A DNA stretch of 64,000 bases. Source: Bacteriovorax sp. (lineage in GTDB: Bacteria; Bdellovibrionota; Bacteriovoracia; Bacteriovoracales; Bacteriovoracaceae). The stretch covers positions 38,815 to 102,814 of the forward strand of contig JAQTTZ010000003.1 of the NCBI GenBank assembly GCA_028710485.1. The letters run 5' to 3'. The stretch's first letter is position 1. Each line of letters opens with the position of its first letter. A model generated the notes under the pieces. The model was not told the DNA's origin. It did no database searches and saw nothing but the letters and a program-made list of their open reading frames with translations. Both the position numbers and the translations under genes were made by a program. This document shows, piece after piece, positions 53,421 to 62,289 of the stretch.

Positions 53421-54041
53421 ATGAAAACTATTATGAAAACCAAATTACTATTTTTCTTGATAATCATCCTAGGGCTTGGAGCGTGTGCTTCTCATAAAAC
53501 GAAAAAAAGTTCTGAAACAGTAACAACCACACAGAGTGTGAAGCAAGTGCCTCCAACTCCAAGTATGGAAGCAAAACAACTGGCAAGTGAGCAGGAGACG
53601 TCTTACGTTGCGGAATTTTCCTTTAGAAAAGGAAGTGAAGAACTGAGTCCCACTTCCAAAAAGCAACTAGAAGAAGTCAGTAAAAAGGCACTGACCCGTG
53701 GAAAAATAGAAATGATAAAAGTTATCACATGGGCAGATCAAGAATATCCATCGGCCATTAAAAACAAACTAAGTGAAAAGCAACAGAATTTAGCAAAAAA
53801 GAGAAACGAGAAAATTAAAAATTATTTAAAAAAAATTCATCCTGATGCCTCTGGTGAGATTGAACTTATCAGTATGGCCCAAAGACCATCCTTTATGAAA
53901 AATCTTTTATCTTCAGATGATGCCAGAATAAAACGTTCTCTTGAATCTGCAGGAATCCCCGACTCTGAATCAACCACCAAGAAGGGCGGCAAGGCCTCCA
54001 AATCAATTGTTTTGATTTTAGTAAAGGCCGAAAAAAAATAA
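53421..54041 (+). CDS. OmpA-like lipoprotein
   Basis: ATG at 53421 has GGAG seven bases upstream and gives a signal peptide with lipobox LGAC. An earlier ATG at 53409 overlaps the upstream stop. The body (VAEFSFRKGSEELSPTSKKQ, LSEKQQNLAKKRNEKIKNYL) matches the beta-alpha-beta layout of OmpA peptidoglycan-binding domains, though the diaminopimelate-binding Asp and Arg are not plainly kept. Would link outer membrane to cell wall. Confidence 0.65.
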   Translation: MKTIMKTKLLFFLIIILGLGACASHKTKKSSETVTTTQSVKQVPPTPSMEAKQLASEQETSYVAEFSFRKGSEELSPTSKKQLEEVSKKALTRGKIEMIKVITWADQEYPSAIKNKLSEKQQNLAKKRNEKIKNYLKKIHPDASGEIELISMAQRPSFMKNLLSSDDARIKRSLESAGIPDSESTTKKGGKASKSIVLILVKAEKK

Positions 54042-54068
54042 TGGTAATTAAAACTTGCGAGGTGATCA

Positions 54069-54542
54069 ATGTGGCATTTAAATTCTCCGTGGTATAACCT
54101 TGTTTTTAGAGCGTTCGTTATCTATCTATTTGTCTTTTTTGTAATTCGTCTCATAGGAAAAAAACAATTATCAAAACTCTCTTCATTTGATTTTGCTTTA
54201 ATTCTTATAATGAGTTTGTCTATACAAAATGGAGTCATGGAGGGCGACCACAGTATACCAGCAGTTTTAATAGTTATTGGTGCTCTAGCAGCTTTTAATT
54301 ACATAATGAATGAACTCACCTATCGCTTTAACTGGTTTGAAAAATTAATTATAGGGATTCCGGAAGTCGTAATTCTCAATGGGAAAGTACATAAAAGAAT
54401 CCTAAAAAAAGAAAAGATATCTGAAGCAGAATTATTTGAAGCTTTGAGAGAGCATGAAGTGATGAAAACTGAAGATGTAAAATGCGCTATACTAGAAACT
54501 GATGGTAAAATTTCAGTCATCAAGTATGGGCCGACTCACTAA
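54069..54542 (+). CDS. DUF421 (YetF/YcaP-type) membrane protein
   Basis: Three membrane helices in the first 85 residues (LVFRAFVIYLFVFFVIRLIG, FDFALILIMSLSIQNGVM) and a small cytoplasmic DUF421 domain (FNWFEKLIIGIPEVVILNGK, ISEAELFEALREHEV, CAILETDGKISVIKYG). The family is widespread and of uncertain function, linked with stress and sporulation. Last of the hemerythrin operon; converges with the hpt gene 7 bp away. Confidence 0.9.
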   Translation: MWHLNSPWYNLVFRAFVIYLFVFFVIRLIGKKQLSKLSSFDFALILIMSLSIQNGVMEGDHSIPAVLIVIGALAAFNYIMNELTYRFNWFEKLIIGIPEVVILNGKVHKRILKKEKISEAELFEALREHEVMKTEDVKCAILETDGKISVIKYGPTH

Positions 54543-54549
54543 GACAGGG

Positions 54550-54822
54550 CTAAATTTCTTTTAAACTTTGTTCAACATTCTTTGCAAGCTGCTCAATAAC
54601 CTCACGAAGTTTCTCCTTATCCTTAACAATACCGGCCTGTTCAAGAGAGATACCGAGTGCACTAATAACTGGATAGCCAAAAGTTTCACCGTTCCCTTTA
54701 AGCCTATGACCGATATTAATAGCAATATCAAAATCATTATTGTTAAGTGATTGCTTGAGTTCTTCAATTTCACTTTTGCGGCGATCAAGATATTTTTTTT
54801 TGTGTTCAACTAAGATGTGCAT
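54550..54822 (-). CDS. Histidine phosphotransfer (Hpt) protein
   Basis: 90 residues. The phospho-accepting histidine is H39 in INIGHRLKGNGETFGYP, within the four-helix Hpt pattern (LKQSLNNNDFDIA, SALGISLEQAG). Such proteins pass phosphate between receiver domains. It is 11 bp after the NtrC-type regulator and in the same direction, so it could relay phosphate to that regulator's receiver. Confidence 0.85.
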   Translation of the reverse strand: MHILVEHKKKYLDRRKSEIEELKQSLNNNDFDIAINIGHRLKGNGETFGYPVISALGISLEQAGIVKDKEKLREVIEQLAKNVEQSLKEI

Positions 54823-54833
54823 AATTACTTTTC

Positions 54834-56246
54834 CTACTGGATGGTATGCTCTACATTTTCTAATTCTTTGAGTTTTCTGTAGAGCGTTTTACGATCAATG
54901 CCCAATTCTTTTGCGGTTTGCTCTTTTGCAAATCCATTTCTCTTAAAAATAAATTCAATATATTTTTTGCAAACTTCTTCAAGAGTCATAATTGAATTAA
55001 TTGAAAAAAGAGCGGTTCCCGTCTCGGTTTGATTTGTCTTGGACTCTTCATTTCCAAGATCAGCTAAAGGCAAATCCTCCACATCTACGTATTCAGAGTT
55101 TGATAGAACGACTGCTCTTTCGATCGCGTTTTCAAGCTCACGAACGTTTCCTTTCCACGCCAGAGTTTCTAAACGCTTGATCGCTTGCTTAGTAAAACCT
55201 TTAATATTGGCATTATTAATCAGGCTGAATTTTTTCAAAAAATACTCACTCAAAGGAATAATATCTTCCTTGCGCTCGCGAAGTGGTGGCATATGAATAG
55301 GAATAACATTTAAACGAAAGTATAAATCTTCTCTAAAATTTCCTTTCTCAACTTCTTTTTTTAAGTCTTTATGAGTGGCACAAATAACTCTCGCAGTGAT
55401 ATCTCTAGTTTGGTTTTCACCAATGCGCTTTACTTTTCTTTCCTGCAACACTCGCAACAGTTTTGCCTGTAACGGAAGTGCCAGGTCTCCAATCTCATCA
55501 AGAAACAATGTCCCTTTATTTGCTTCTTCGAAAAGACCAATTTTACTTGCAACGGCACCCGTAAAAGCTCCTTTGGCATAACCAAATAATTCTGACTCTA
55601 AAAGATTTTCAGGAATAGCTGAGCAGTTAATGGCAACGAATGGCCCGGACTTTCTATCTCCCAACTCGTGAACCGCTTTGGCGATAACTTCTTTACCTGA
55701 TCCACTTTCCCCAAAAATAATAATATTTGCCTGGCTACTTGAAACTCTTCTAGCAAGCTCCATTGCCTTTTTAAAACCTGGGCTTTTTCCAATAACACCT
55801 TTAAGTCCTAAAAAATCCTGCTCATTGAAAAGATTTTTCAAATTAGTATTTTCAACTTGTACCTGATTGAGAAAAAGTGCTCGTTGCACAGAAATTAAAA
55901 GTTGCGGAACATGCAATGGCTTCAATACGAAGTCGTAGGCACCTGCTTCAATGGCCTCAACGGCAACCTCAAGGCTTCCTTCTGCTGTCATCAAAATAAT
56001 CGGCAAAACGGCGTTAAATGTTCTTATACGTTTAATGAAATCGAGCCCAGACATCACTGGAAGCTTCAGATCAGAGATAACGACATCAGCGGTAACTTTT
56101 TTAACTTCAATTTCGGCCAGGGCAACCCGAGCATCTTCGTAAGAAGATACGTTATAACCTCTTTGGCGAAAAAATGATGAAAGTAGCTCTAGGAGGTCAA
56201 CGTCGTCGTCAATGATCACAAGTGAAGATAAGTTTTTGTTTTTCAT
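54834..56246 (-). CDS. NtrC-family sigma-54-dependent response regulator
   Basis: Receiver domain at 1-120 with phospho-acceptor D59 ([12 protein letters not shown]) and acidic pocket DDD at 13-15. AAA+ domain: Walker A GESGSGKE (179-186), the sigma-54-contacting GAFTGA loop (226-231), Walker B TLFLDE (246-251) and the arginine-finger region. A C-terminal Fis-type helix-turn-helix ([13 protein letters not shown]) at about 445-457. All parts needed to drive sigma-54 promoters are intact. No histidine kinase gene adjoins. It stands beside genes with sigma-54 sites, and its likely partner Hpt is downstream. Confidence 0.95.
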   Translation of the reverse strand: MKNKNLSSLVIIDDDVDLLELLSSFFRQRGYNVSSYEDARVALAEIEVKKVTADVVISDLKLPVMSGLDFIKRIRTFNAVLPIILMTAEGSLEVAVEAIEAGAYDFVLKPLHVPQLLISVQRALFLNQVQVENTNLKNLFNEQDFLGLKGVIGKSPGFKKAMELARRVSSSQANIIIFGESGSGKEVIAKAVHELGDRKSGPFVAINCSAIPENLLESELFGYAKGAFTGAVASKIGLFEEANKGTLFLDEIGDLALPLQAKLLRVLQERKVKRIGENQTRDITARVICATHKDLKKEVEKGNFREDLYFRLNVIPIHMPPLRERKEDIIPLSEYFLKKFSLINNANIKGFTKQAIKRLETLAWKGNVRELENAIERAVVLSNSEYVDVEDLPLADLGNEESKTNQTETGTALFSINSIMTLEEVCKKYIEFIFKRNGFAKEQTAKELGIDRKTLYRKLKELENVEHTIQ

Positions 56247-56362
56247 GGGACAAAATACCTCGTAGGAGTTTAGGTGTTCGCGTCTGTCCTAACTAGTGGC
56301 ATTTTTCCCCAAACAAGTCAAATCAATATTTATTTAGCGTGTATTTTCAATACATAAAGATA

Positions 56363-56378
56363 TGGCATCGGCCATGCA
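56363..56378 (+). promoter_or_regulatory. Sigma-54 promoter match ahead of the DUF1328 gene
   Basis: TGGCAT-CGGCC-ATGCA with GG and GC 10 bp apart. It lies between the divergent regulator gene and the DUF1328 gene and points to the latter; expected start near 56389, 31 bases before the ATG. Confidence 0.6.
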
Positions 56379-56419
56379 ATCTTAACTAATAAGTAAATCA
56401 ACCTATCAGGGAGAGATAT

Positions 56420-56599
56420 ATGATTCGTGCAGCTATCGCCTTTTTTGTCCTAGCTCTATTGGCCGTGCTCTTTGGTGCTTATGGAATTGCTGGGTTGTCA
56501 GTTGAAGTAGGTAAAATACTTTTAATGGTCTTCCTCGCTTTAGCAGTACTAAGTTTTGTCGGAAGTTTAGTTACTGGAAGAAAAACACATTTGCCATAA
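56420..56599 (+). CDS. DUF1328 (YtjA-type) small membrane protein
   Basis: 59 residues. GGGAGAG stands before the ATG. Two hydrophobic helices with small residues (AAIAFFVLALLAVLFGAYGI, VGKILLMVFLALAVLSFVG) followed by GRK match DUF1328, a family found next to CsbD and other stress genes in many bacteria. Function unknown; likely an inner-membrane oligomer. Monocistronic, sigma-54 site upstream and terminator downstream. Confidence 0.85.
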   Translation: MIRAAIAFFVLALLAVLFGAYGIAGLSVEVGKILLMVFLALAVLSFVGSLVTGRKTHLP

Positions 56600-56613
56600 C
56601 TACAGTTTTTTCA

Positions 56614-56670
56614 AAAATAGCACCGGAATTTTTTTAAGCACAAAGAAAAATGAAATTCCGGTGCTATTTT
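56614..56670 (+). terminator. 18-bp perfect terminator stem after the DUF1328 gene
   Basis: AAAATAGCACCGGAATTT, a 21-base A-rich loop and its exact complement, then AATTTTTG. The remaining 287 bp up to 56957 contain no recognised gene or motif. Confidence 0.8.
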
Positions 56671-56957
56671 AATTTTTGATATACAAATTTTTTTTCGCTT
56701 CGACCAATATTAATTAAGTGATCGTGGTCTAAAAAAATAAAATCCTTGCTAACAAAAATACGTAACTATATCACTTTCAAAATTGTTTAATGAGGCTGAC
56801 AAGAATTTGTCATAAGCATTAAAGGATTAACGGGTGTGGGAGATTTATAGTTATATGAAATAAAGGCTTCAATGGATAACTTATATTAGGATTATTCATT
56901 GAGGTTTTTTTATTCTAACAAGATGACCTCTAAATTAAATAGCATTAAGATATTATT

Positions 56958-57803
56958 ATGTTGAAAGTAAAACAAATCCTGCTTCTTTTCTTATTTATCA
57001 TTTCAATTAATTTTGCCTTCGCAAAACGTCAAGTGAAGTCTCCCAGTAACCAGCAACTTCAAAAACTCCTGGAGAAGGCAAAGCTTGAAATAAGTCGCGG
57101 CTCCTATGATACGGCCTTGAAACTCCTTATTGATTACAGAAAGACAACAGCTAAGAGCAAAAAACCTCCACTGATGTCTTTGTATGTAATAGAATCCATA
57201 GGACGAATTTATTTGCGAATCAAACAAGATCCTGATGCTGCTATTAAATTTTTTTCAGAGGCCTTAAATGATCCCAGTCTGACAGATTCTGAATTTGATA
57301 TTATCCGAGCATGGCTTGGAAGAGCTATCGAATGGAAAAATTTAGGGTTATTACCCAAAAATATTAAGGGGCCTGAAAAGCTCTTTGAGCTAGGTAAAAA
57401 ATATTATGAGCACGGAATTAAGTCACAAAAATATATAATGGATGTCTCAGCAAGTGCTGATTTTAGCTTCGCTTCGAATTACCTTATCCCCTTCACTATC
57501 CATTTTGATAACAACCCAAATATTGGAGAGGCCCTTTATATGATGGGCGAAATACGCAGAAGATCCTGGCATAAAAACGATTACTGGACTGAAAATTTTT
57601 ATTTAATGGAAGTGATTCGTCGCTTTCCTAATACAGAACTGGCATCCAGGGCCTACCAAGCGCTGTATGAAGATGTACATTTTGGTTATACTGGCTCAAG
57701 CGGCGACAATACTCCTGAATCATGGGTGGAGCTTTTAAAAGAATTTGAAGCATTAAGCAAAGTGAAATCACCAAATATGCCAACAATTAACAAACTTAAT
57801 TAA
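56958..57803 (+). CDS. Secreted TPR-like repeat protein
   Basis: A signal peptide ends near FAFAK. Helical repeats with the TPR pattern cover about 35-130 (AKLEISRGSYDTALKLLIDY, IGRIYLRIKQDPDAAIKFF) and again about 185-250 (GEALYMMGEIRRRS, FPNTELASRAYQALYED). Probably a periplasmic scaffold for protein contacts. No family name. No sigma-54 site was found upstream. Confidence 0.65.
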   Translation: MLKVKQILLLFLFIISINFAFAKRQVKSPSNQQLQKLLEKAKLEISRGSYDTALKLLIDYRKTTAKSKKPPLMSLYVIESIGRIYLRIKQDPDAAIKFFSEALNDPSLTDSEFDIIRAWLGRAIEWKNLGLLPKNIKGPEKLFELGKKYYEHGIKSQKYIMDVSASADFSFASNYLIPFTIHFDNNPNIGEALYMMGEIRRRSWHKNDYWTENFYLMEVIRRFPNTELASRAYQALYEDVHFGYTGSSGDNTPESWVELLKEFEALSKVKSPNMPTINKLN

Positions 57804-57811
57804 AAACATGA

Positions 57812-57830
57812 GGCGCAAAATAATTGCGCC
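57812..57830 (+). terminator. Small GC-rich hairpin downstream of the TPR gene
   Basis: GGCGCAA, AATAA loop, TTGCGCC. No T-run follows. Its position eight bases after the stop suggests a 3' end signal shared with the convergent CBS gene. Confidence 0.4.
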
Positions 57831-57862
57831 ACCAAGCTTTCGTGAATAAAGAAAATTAAATT

Positions 57863-58309
57863 TTATTGAAACATCGTCTTACCGGGTTCACTTGTTCGCT
57901 TTGATAGAGTGGCCAAAGTGGCCTCAAGTTGTTTTGGATTTAAATGCGATTGGGCCAAATCCCCAAGTGATAAAATTCCAACTAGCCGCTTTTGCCGATT
58001 CAAGACAGGAAGTCTTCGGATGCGATTTTCACCTAAATTTTGGGCCACTTCATCAAGACTTTGATCTTCGAAGCAATAAAGCACCCTATCAGTCATAATT
58101 TGACTTACTTGAACTTTATTGGGATCGAGTCCTTCCGCCACTCCACGTACTGCAATATCGCGATCAGTGATGACTCCAATCAGTCGATCATTATCTTCGA
58201 TAGGTAGTATGCCAAAATCACCATCGCGCATTTTTTTTGCGGCCTCAAATAAAGACATATTAGGATTTCCGAGTTCTACTTTTGTAGTCATACATTTTTT
58301 TACTATCAT
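57863..58309 (-). CDS. Double CBS-domain protein
   Basis: 148 residues with two CBS modules: the first (NMSLFEAAKKMRDGDFGILPI, RLIGVITDRDIAVR) and the second (DQSLDEVAQNLGENRIRRLPV, RLVGILSLGDLA). The pair binds adenosine nucleotides and usually senses energy state; stand-alone forms occur beside stress genes. CGGAGG stands before the ATG. No effector domain. Confidence 0.92.
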   Translation of the reverse strand: MIVKKCMTTKVELGNPNMSLFEAAKKMRDGDFGILPIEDNDRLIGVITDRDIAVRGVAEGLDPNKVQVSQIMTDRVLYCFEDQSLDEVAQNLGENRIRRLPVLNRQKRLVGILSLGDLAQSHLNPKQLEATLATLSKRTSEPGKTMFQ

Positions 58310-58419
58310 TTATTCCTCCGTTGTTATTGTTCATAATCATATTTGATTTGGTTAAGAGTCCATTTTGCGATCAAAGATAATATTGTATAAAAAAGACCAC
58401 TCCAATTGGCCCAAAGCAA

Positions 58420-59166
58420 TTATTTGCCTATCTCCTGCAGCACTAATTTCTTCATCACTATTCGATAGACCTTTTCACGTGCATCATAATTCAGTGTATA
58501 TTTTCTAGGATAATAACCATCAACTGCATATTTCTTAGGTGTTGAAAGATCCTGATCAACAGTTCCAAAATTCAGCAGAAATTCTCTGGTGATCATCGGT
58601 TCCAGAAAAATGATTTCAGCATTGTAAAAACCATAGATAAATGTCGACGTAAAACGTTTCCCATTAAGTTCAGGGGAACGAGAATCTAGCCAATGCCAAC
58701 CCATCATGGGAACACCTGCAGGAGTTGGAATATAAAATTCGGGGAGGTAATCAGTCCCAGGCCGTTTTGTGCAAACATAGACATCATCTCCCATGCACAT
58801 AATGGCCTCACGCTCTTCTTGGGTAATAACATAAAAATGAAAATCGAAATGAGGGATGCCGTAAATATCAGTGGGTTCATGCCCATGTGCATTCCAATTG
58901 ATTATTATTTCGTTGTATGGGGGAACTAAAACTGATGAAGGCAGCTTTAAGCTGTAGGCCTGATCAACGGCCGGTAAAGCATCAAGGGCCTCCTTTGACA
59001 GTATAATTCCCACCGCAGAGGGCCCCTTTTGAGAATTCAAAGCAACAAAAGTTTGGGCATAACCGCTGCCGACTATAACTTTTGGTCCTCTAATTTCATG
59101 TGCCAGAAGCTGACTTATGAGTGAACAAGCTAAGAAAATTAGAAGGAAGAGAGACGATGATTTCAT
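58420..59166 (-). CDS. DUF5602 / TTHB210-like secreted protein
   Basis: A signal peptide ends near LLAHE. The body (SGYAQTFVALNSQKGPSAVGIIL, LPSSVLVPPYNEIIINWNAHG, HEPTDIYGIPHFDFHFYVIT in short motifs) follows the DUF5602/TTHB210 pattern; the His-rich HGHEP...HFDFHFY block could bind a metal. Exported protein of unknown role. AAGGAG lies upstream of the ATG. Monocistronic. Confidence 0.75.
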   Translation of the reverse strand: MKSSSLFLLIFLACSLISQLLAHEIRGPKVIVGSGYAQTFVALNSQKGPSAVGIILSKEALDALPAVDQAYSLKLPSSVLVPPYNEIIINWNAHGHEPTDIYGIPHFDFHFYVITQEEREAIMCMGDDVYVCTKRPGTDYLPEFYIPTPAGVPMMGWHWLDSRSPELNGKRFTSTFIYGFYNAEIIFLEPMITREFLLNFGTVDQDLSTPKKYAVDGYYPRKYTLNYDAREKVYRIVMKKLVLQEIGK

Positions 59167-59354
59167 GAGTATTCTCCTTGAGAAGCTTTGCTAACTTCTT
59201 GAATATTTCACAAATTCTCGATCTAAAAAAATACAAAAAACAAAATGGGGTTATAGCATTCCAATGCCACACTGCACCAAGCGTGAAATACTGTTCTTTT
59301 TGTTATTAGAGTGATAAATACTCCCTCCACTCCACCCAATAATAAAATGGAATT

Positions 59355-60890
59355 ATGAAAAAACTCATTTGGACGATAACAAGTCTCACACTATTTATCT
59401 CGTTTAGTCTCAATGCTAAAGTGATCCAAATTCTTCATACAAATGATACCCACTCTTATTTGTCCCATTCTACTCACAATATAAATCAAGGTGGGATGGC
59501 CAGACTAAAAGCACTAATTGACCAGTATAAGGAAGAAGCTTCACAAAATAATATTAAATCTATTGTTCTTGATGCTGGAGATTTTTTAGAAGGAAATGTC
59601 TATTATTTGGCCGATCAAGGAAAAAAATCTTTTCAAATTCATAATGAAATTGGTTACGATGTCACCACCCTTGGTAATCATGACTACCTCATGGGTACAG
59701 AAAAACTCGATCAGCTTGTGGCCTCGACCGAATTAAACTTTTCATTTCTTGCCTCAAATGTTTTTATTAATAATAAATTTCACGCCCTAAAAAATAAATT
59801 AGCACCTTATGCCGAATTGAATGTCGACGGAATTAAAATTGGAATTATAGGTTTAACGACTGATGAAATATTATATAAATGGAGTTTAAATGACTGTGAG
59901 ATCACTTCTCCCATAAAGGCAGCTCAATTTTATGAAGATGAACTCAAAAATAGAGGCAATGATGCTGTCATAGCTCTTACTCATCTTGGCGTTTTAAATG
60001 ATTTAAAACTTGTTAAAGAAACCAGTAAAATTGATCTAATCGTTGGTGGCCATTCCCACACCGCACTCTTTGAACCAGTCTACGGGAAAAATAAAAATGG
60101 CAAAAATATTCCCGTAGTTCAAGCAGGAATGCATACTGAATACTTAGGCCGAATTTTAGTTGATATTGAAAAGGGAAAACCTTTTAAAATTTTAAAGTAT
60201 GAACTTATCACTGTTCAGAATACGACAACCGATCCGGAAATTGCGGGACTTGTCAATGATGCCCAAAACGATCTTGAAGCCGCCTTTGGTAAAGATAAAT
60301 TAAATGAAATATTGGGAGTCTCTCTACTCAATCCCAGCGATAAAGAAGGGATGATGAAATGGGCCTACTTTATTGCCGACACACTTAAAGAGTCTGCTGA
60401 CGCTGATATCTCTATCCACTCTCCAGCGATGAATAGTGAAAACTTTCCAACGGGTGCCTTCACTCGACTTGACCTCTTTAATTCCATTCCTAGAATTTTT
60501 AATCCAAAAGATATGGGAGGATGGAAAATTTTTACAGCAGAAGTTAAAGGTATTTGGATAAAGGCCCTAATTGAAATACAAAAAAAAATAAGTGAACAGA
60601 TTGTATTTTCCGGCCTCAAAGAAGACAAAGATGGCAAAATAACGATTAACGGACAAAAAATAAATCCATTTAAAAACTATAAGGTGGCCTTCACGGAAGG
60701 AATGATAAAAGGTGCTGGCGGTATTAGTGCAAAATCATTTGTTATATTAAAAAATCCAATCGAAACAAAAATTAAAATATGGAATGCACTCGAAAGAAAA
60801 ATCGTCATAGATTTGCAACATAATGATCTGCCTACAAGTAAAAACATTGCCATCAAACTACTAAAGGCCTTTAAACCTCAAAACGATTAG
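59355..60890 (+). CDS. UshA-family 5'-nucleotidase (paralog 2)
   Basis: Signal peptide, then the same metal-ligand series as the 23694-25268 gene: HTNDTHSY, DAGDFLEG, LGNHDYL, LTHLG, GGHSHT and QAGMHTEYLGR. The C-terminal domain (EVKGIWIKALIEI, YKVAFTEGMIKGAGG) is of the same shortened form. By eye more than half of residues are identical with the other copy over the first 300. The pair is 34 kb apart in opposite orientation. No clear ribosome-binding site. Confidence 0.82.
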   Translation: MKKLIWTITSLTLFISFSLNAKVIQILHTNDTHSYLSHSTHNINQGGMARLKALIDQYKEEASQNNIKSIVLDAGDFLEGNVYYLADQGKKSFQIHNEIGYDVTTLGNHDYLMGTEKLDQLVASTELNFSFLASNVFINNKFHALKNKLAPYAELNVDGIKIGIIGLTTDEILYKWSLNDCEITSPIKAAQFYEDELKNRGNDAVIALTHLGVLNDLKLVKETSKIDLIVGGHSHTALFEPVYGKNKNGKNIPVVQAGMHTEYLGRILVDIEKGKPFKILKYELITVQNTTTDPEIAGLVNDAQNDLEAAFGKDKLNEILGVSLLNPSDKEGMMKWAYFIADTLKESADADISIHSPAMNSENFPTGAFTRLDLFNSIPRIFNPKDMGGWKIFTAEVKGIWIKALIEIQKKISEQIVFSGLKEDKDGKITINGQKINPFKNYKVAFTEGMIKGAGGISAKSFVILKNPIETKIKIWNALERKIVIDLQHNDLPTSKNIAIKLLKAFKPQND

Positions 60891-60961
60891 ACTCATAAAT
60901 CACGAGTGTCGTGCCGAAAATTCGAATAAGTCACCGGCCTTTTGAAAATCCCACAGCGAGA

Positions 60962-60983
60962 TTACTATCGACATAGATAGTAA
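60962..60983. repeat. Perfect 8-bp inverted repeat upstream of the methyltransferase gene
   Basis: TTACTATC, 6-bp spacer GACATA, GATAGTAA. It lies 50 bp ahead of the gene at 61033 and has the form of a dimeric repressor site or a hairpin. Confidence 0.35.
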
Positions 60984-61032
60984 GATAAATTACAGTTTTA
61001 TTTATAATAACGGCATTCTTAGAAAAGAAAAA

Positions 61033-61791
61033 ATGAAAATGATTGAACAAATCTATAAATTTTACGTAGTGACTCTGTATCTTTTCAAACAATATTTAAA
61101 TGTCTTTATTTCACCTGGTAATTCTAAAAAATTTTTCACAGAGATGTACATTAGAGCAATAGAAAATAATAAATACACATTGCCATTTAAAAAGGGATTA
61201 AGCAGAAAAAGATTAGAAGAATTATTTCCAGGAATATTAATGACCAATATTTCCACCTACGCACAATATGAATCTTTATTTCATGGGACATATAACAAAG
61301 AAAATCACTATTTAGTTTCAACAAAAGAACTATTCACCTTAACTGCCCTTGTGAAATATTTAAACCCTTCAATTTTTTTTGAATTTGGAAGTTATAAAGG
61401 TTGGACTGTTTCGAACTTAATCCAGAACATTCCCCTTGCTTCTCAAATTTACACCCTAGATATTTTAGAAAGAGAATCTGGCGATTCAAAAATTGATGAA
61501 ATTTTAGAAAGAAAAAATGTGCATAGACTATCAGGTGATTCATTGAAATTTGATTTTTCACCTTATTTCGGAAAAATAGACTTTATTTTCATTGATGCTT
61601 GCCATTCAGAAAGCGCAGTTCGAAAAGACACAGAGAATGCACTAAAAATGCTTTCGAAGACTGGAGTAATCGTTTGGCATGACTTTAATCCAGAACACCT
61701 GGGAGTTTTTAATTTCCTGCATGAGCTTTCTAAAGAATTGTCGATATATTCAATAAAAAATACGGCCTTAGCAGTTTATATAAAAAATTAA
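61033..61791 (+). CDS. Class I SAM-dependent methyltransferase (Methyltransf_24 type)
   Basis: The N-terminal 100 residues contain a hydrophobic segment (about 10-26) and a basic stretch. The methyltransferase domain from about 105 has FFEFGSYKGWTVSNLI (SAM loop), YTLDILE, HRLSGDSLKFDF, and DFIFIDACHSESAVRKD followed by VIVWHDFN, characteristic of Methyltransf_24. Members often act on sugars in surface polysaccharides; the target here is unknown. Weak ribosome-binding site. Confidence 0.75.
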   Translation: MKMIEQIYKFYVVTLYLFKQYLNVFISPGNSKKFFTEMYIRAIENNKYTLPFKKGLSRKRLEELFPGILMTNISTYAQYESLFHGTYNKENHYLVSTKELFTLTALVKYLNPSIFFEFGSYKGWTVSNLIQNIPLASQIYTLDILERESGDSKIDEILERKNVHRLSGDSLKFDFSPYFGKIDFIFIDACHSESAVRKDTENALKMLSKTGVIVWHDFNPEHLGVFNFLHELSKELSIYSIKNTALAVYIKN

Positions 61792-61825
61792 ATTAATCCT
61801 TAATTGCAACAAGGAGATGCCACCC

Positions 61826-62210
61826 ATGTGTACATGTAAAATTTGTGGTACTTTATTTTCATCAAGGCCACAAGTCAAAAATCCAAAAGCGTGTAATAAT
61901 TTGTCATGCCAGAAAGCGAGACAGGCAAAAACGAGAAGACTGGCATAAGAAAAATAGTAATCTTTTTTTGAAAAATGCTAAATATCATCAAAAGCAACGA
62001 ATCGAACGTCATCAAATCATATCCCAACTTATCAACAGCTTTTTAGAAGCGATTTTTTCCGGTTTTATCTTTAAAGGTATTTTCGTTGATCATAACTTAT
62101 TCAAAAAAATTTTTTCGGATTTTATGTGCAGCGTAGGCATTCGTGAAATAAATAAGTTCTGCAACAATAAAAACTTCTCTGTTAATGCGAGATTGGCCAC
62201 GAATGAATAA
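61826..62210 (+). pseudogene. Frameshifted zinc-finger protein gene
   Basis: AAGGAG precedes an ATG at 61826 (another in frame at 61817). The first frame encodes MCTCKICGTLFSSRPQ... with CxxC and CNNLSCQKARQ, a four-cysteine zinc finger, and stops at 61948. The next frame, shifted by +1 near 61923, continues the family pattern: QKREDWHKKNSNLFL and KNAKYHQKQRIERHQ, running to 62210. Joined they give a protein of about 128 residues of the small zinc-finger type seen beside transposases. A single inserted base in GACAGGCAAAAAC explains the break; programmed +1 frameshifting is possible but less likely. Confidence 0.65.
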
Positions 62211-62289
62211 TTAATTTTCTGCAAACAAGTTATGGGCTCTTCTCTCATTTTTTTTACTATTTTCATGTAAAAAATAAAACGAGAGAAAA

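Noticed and set aside
58424..58439. Sigma-54-like AGGCAA...TTGCT on the minus strand ahead of the CBS gene
   Set aside because: The GG-to-GC spacing is 9 instead of 10 and it lies inside the upstream coding sequence.
59258..59275. Sigma-54-like TGGCAT...TGCT on the minus strand ahead of the DUF5602 gene
   Set aside because: Spacing is 9 instead of 10; sigma-54 does not tolerate this well.
61804..61824. TGGCAT...TTGCAA on the minus strand
   Set aside because: Spacing is 12, and no gene starts in that direction.
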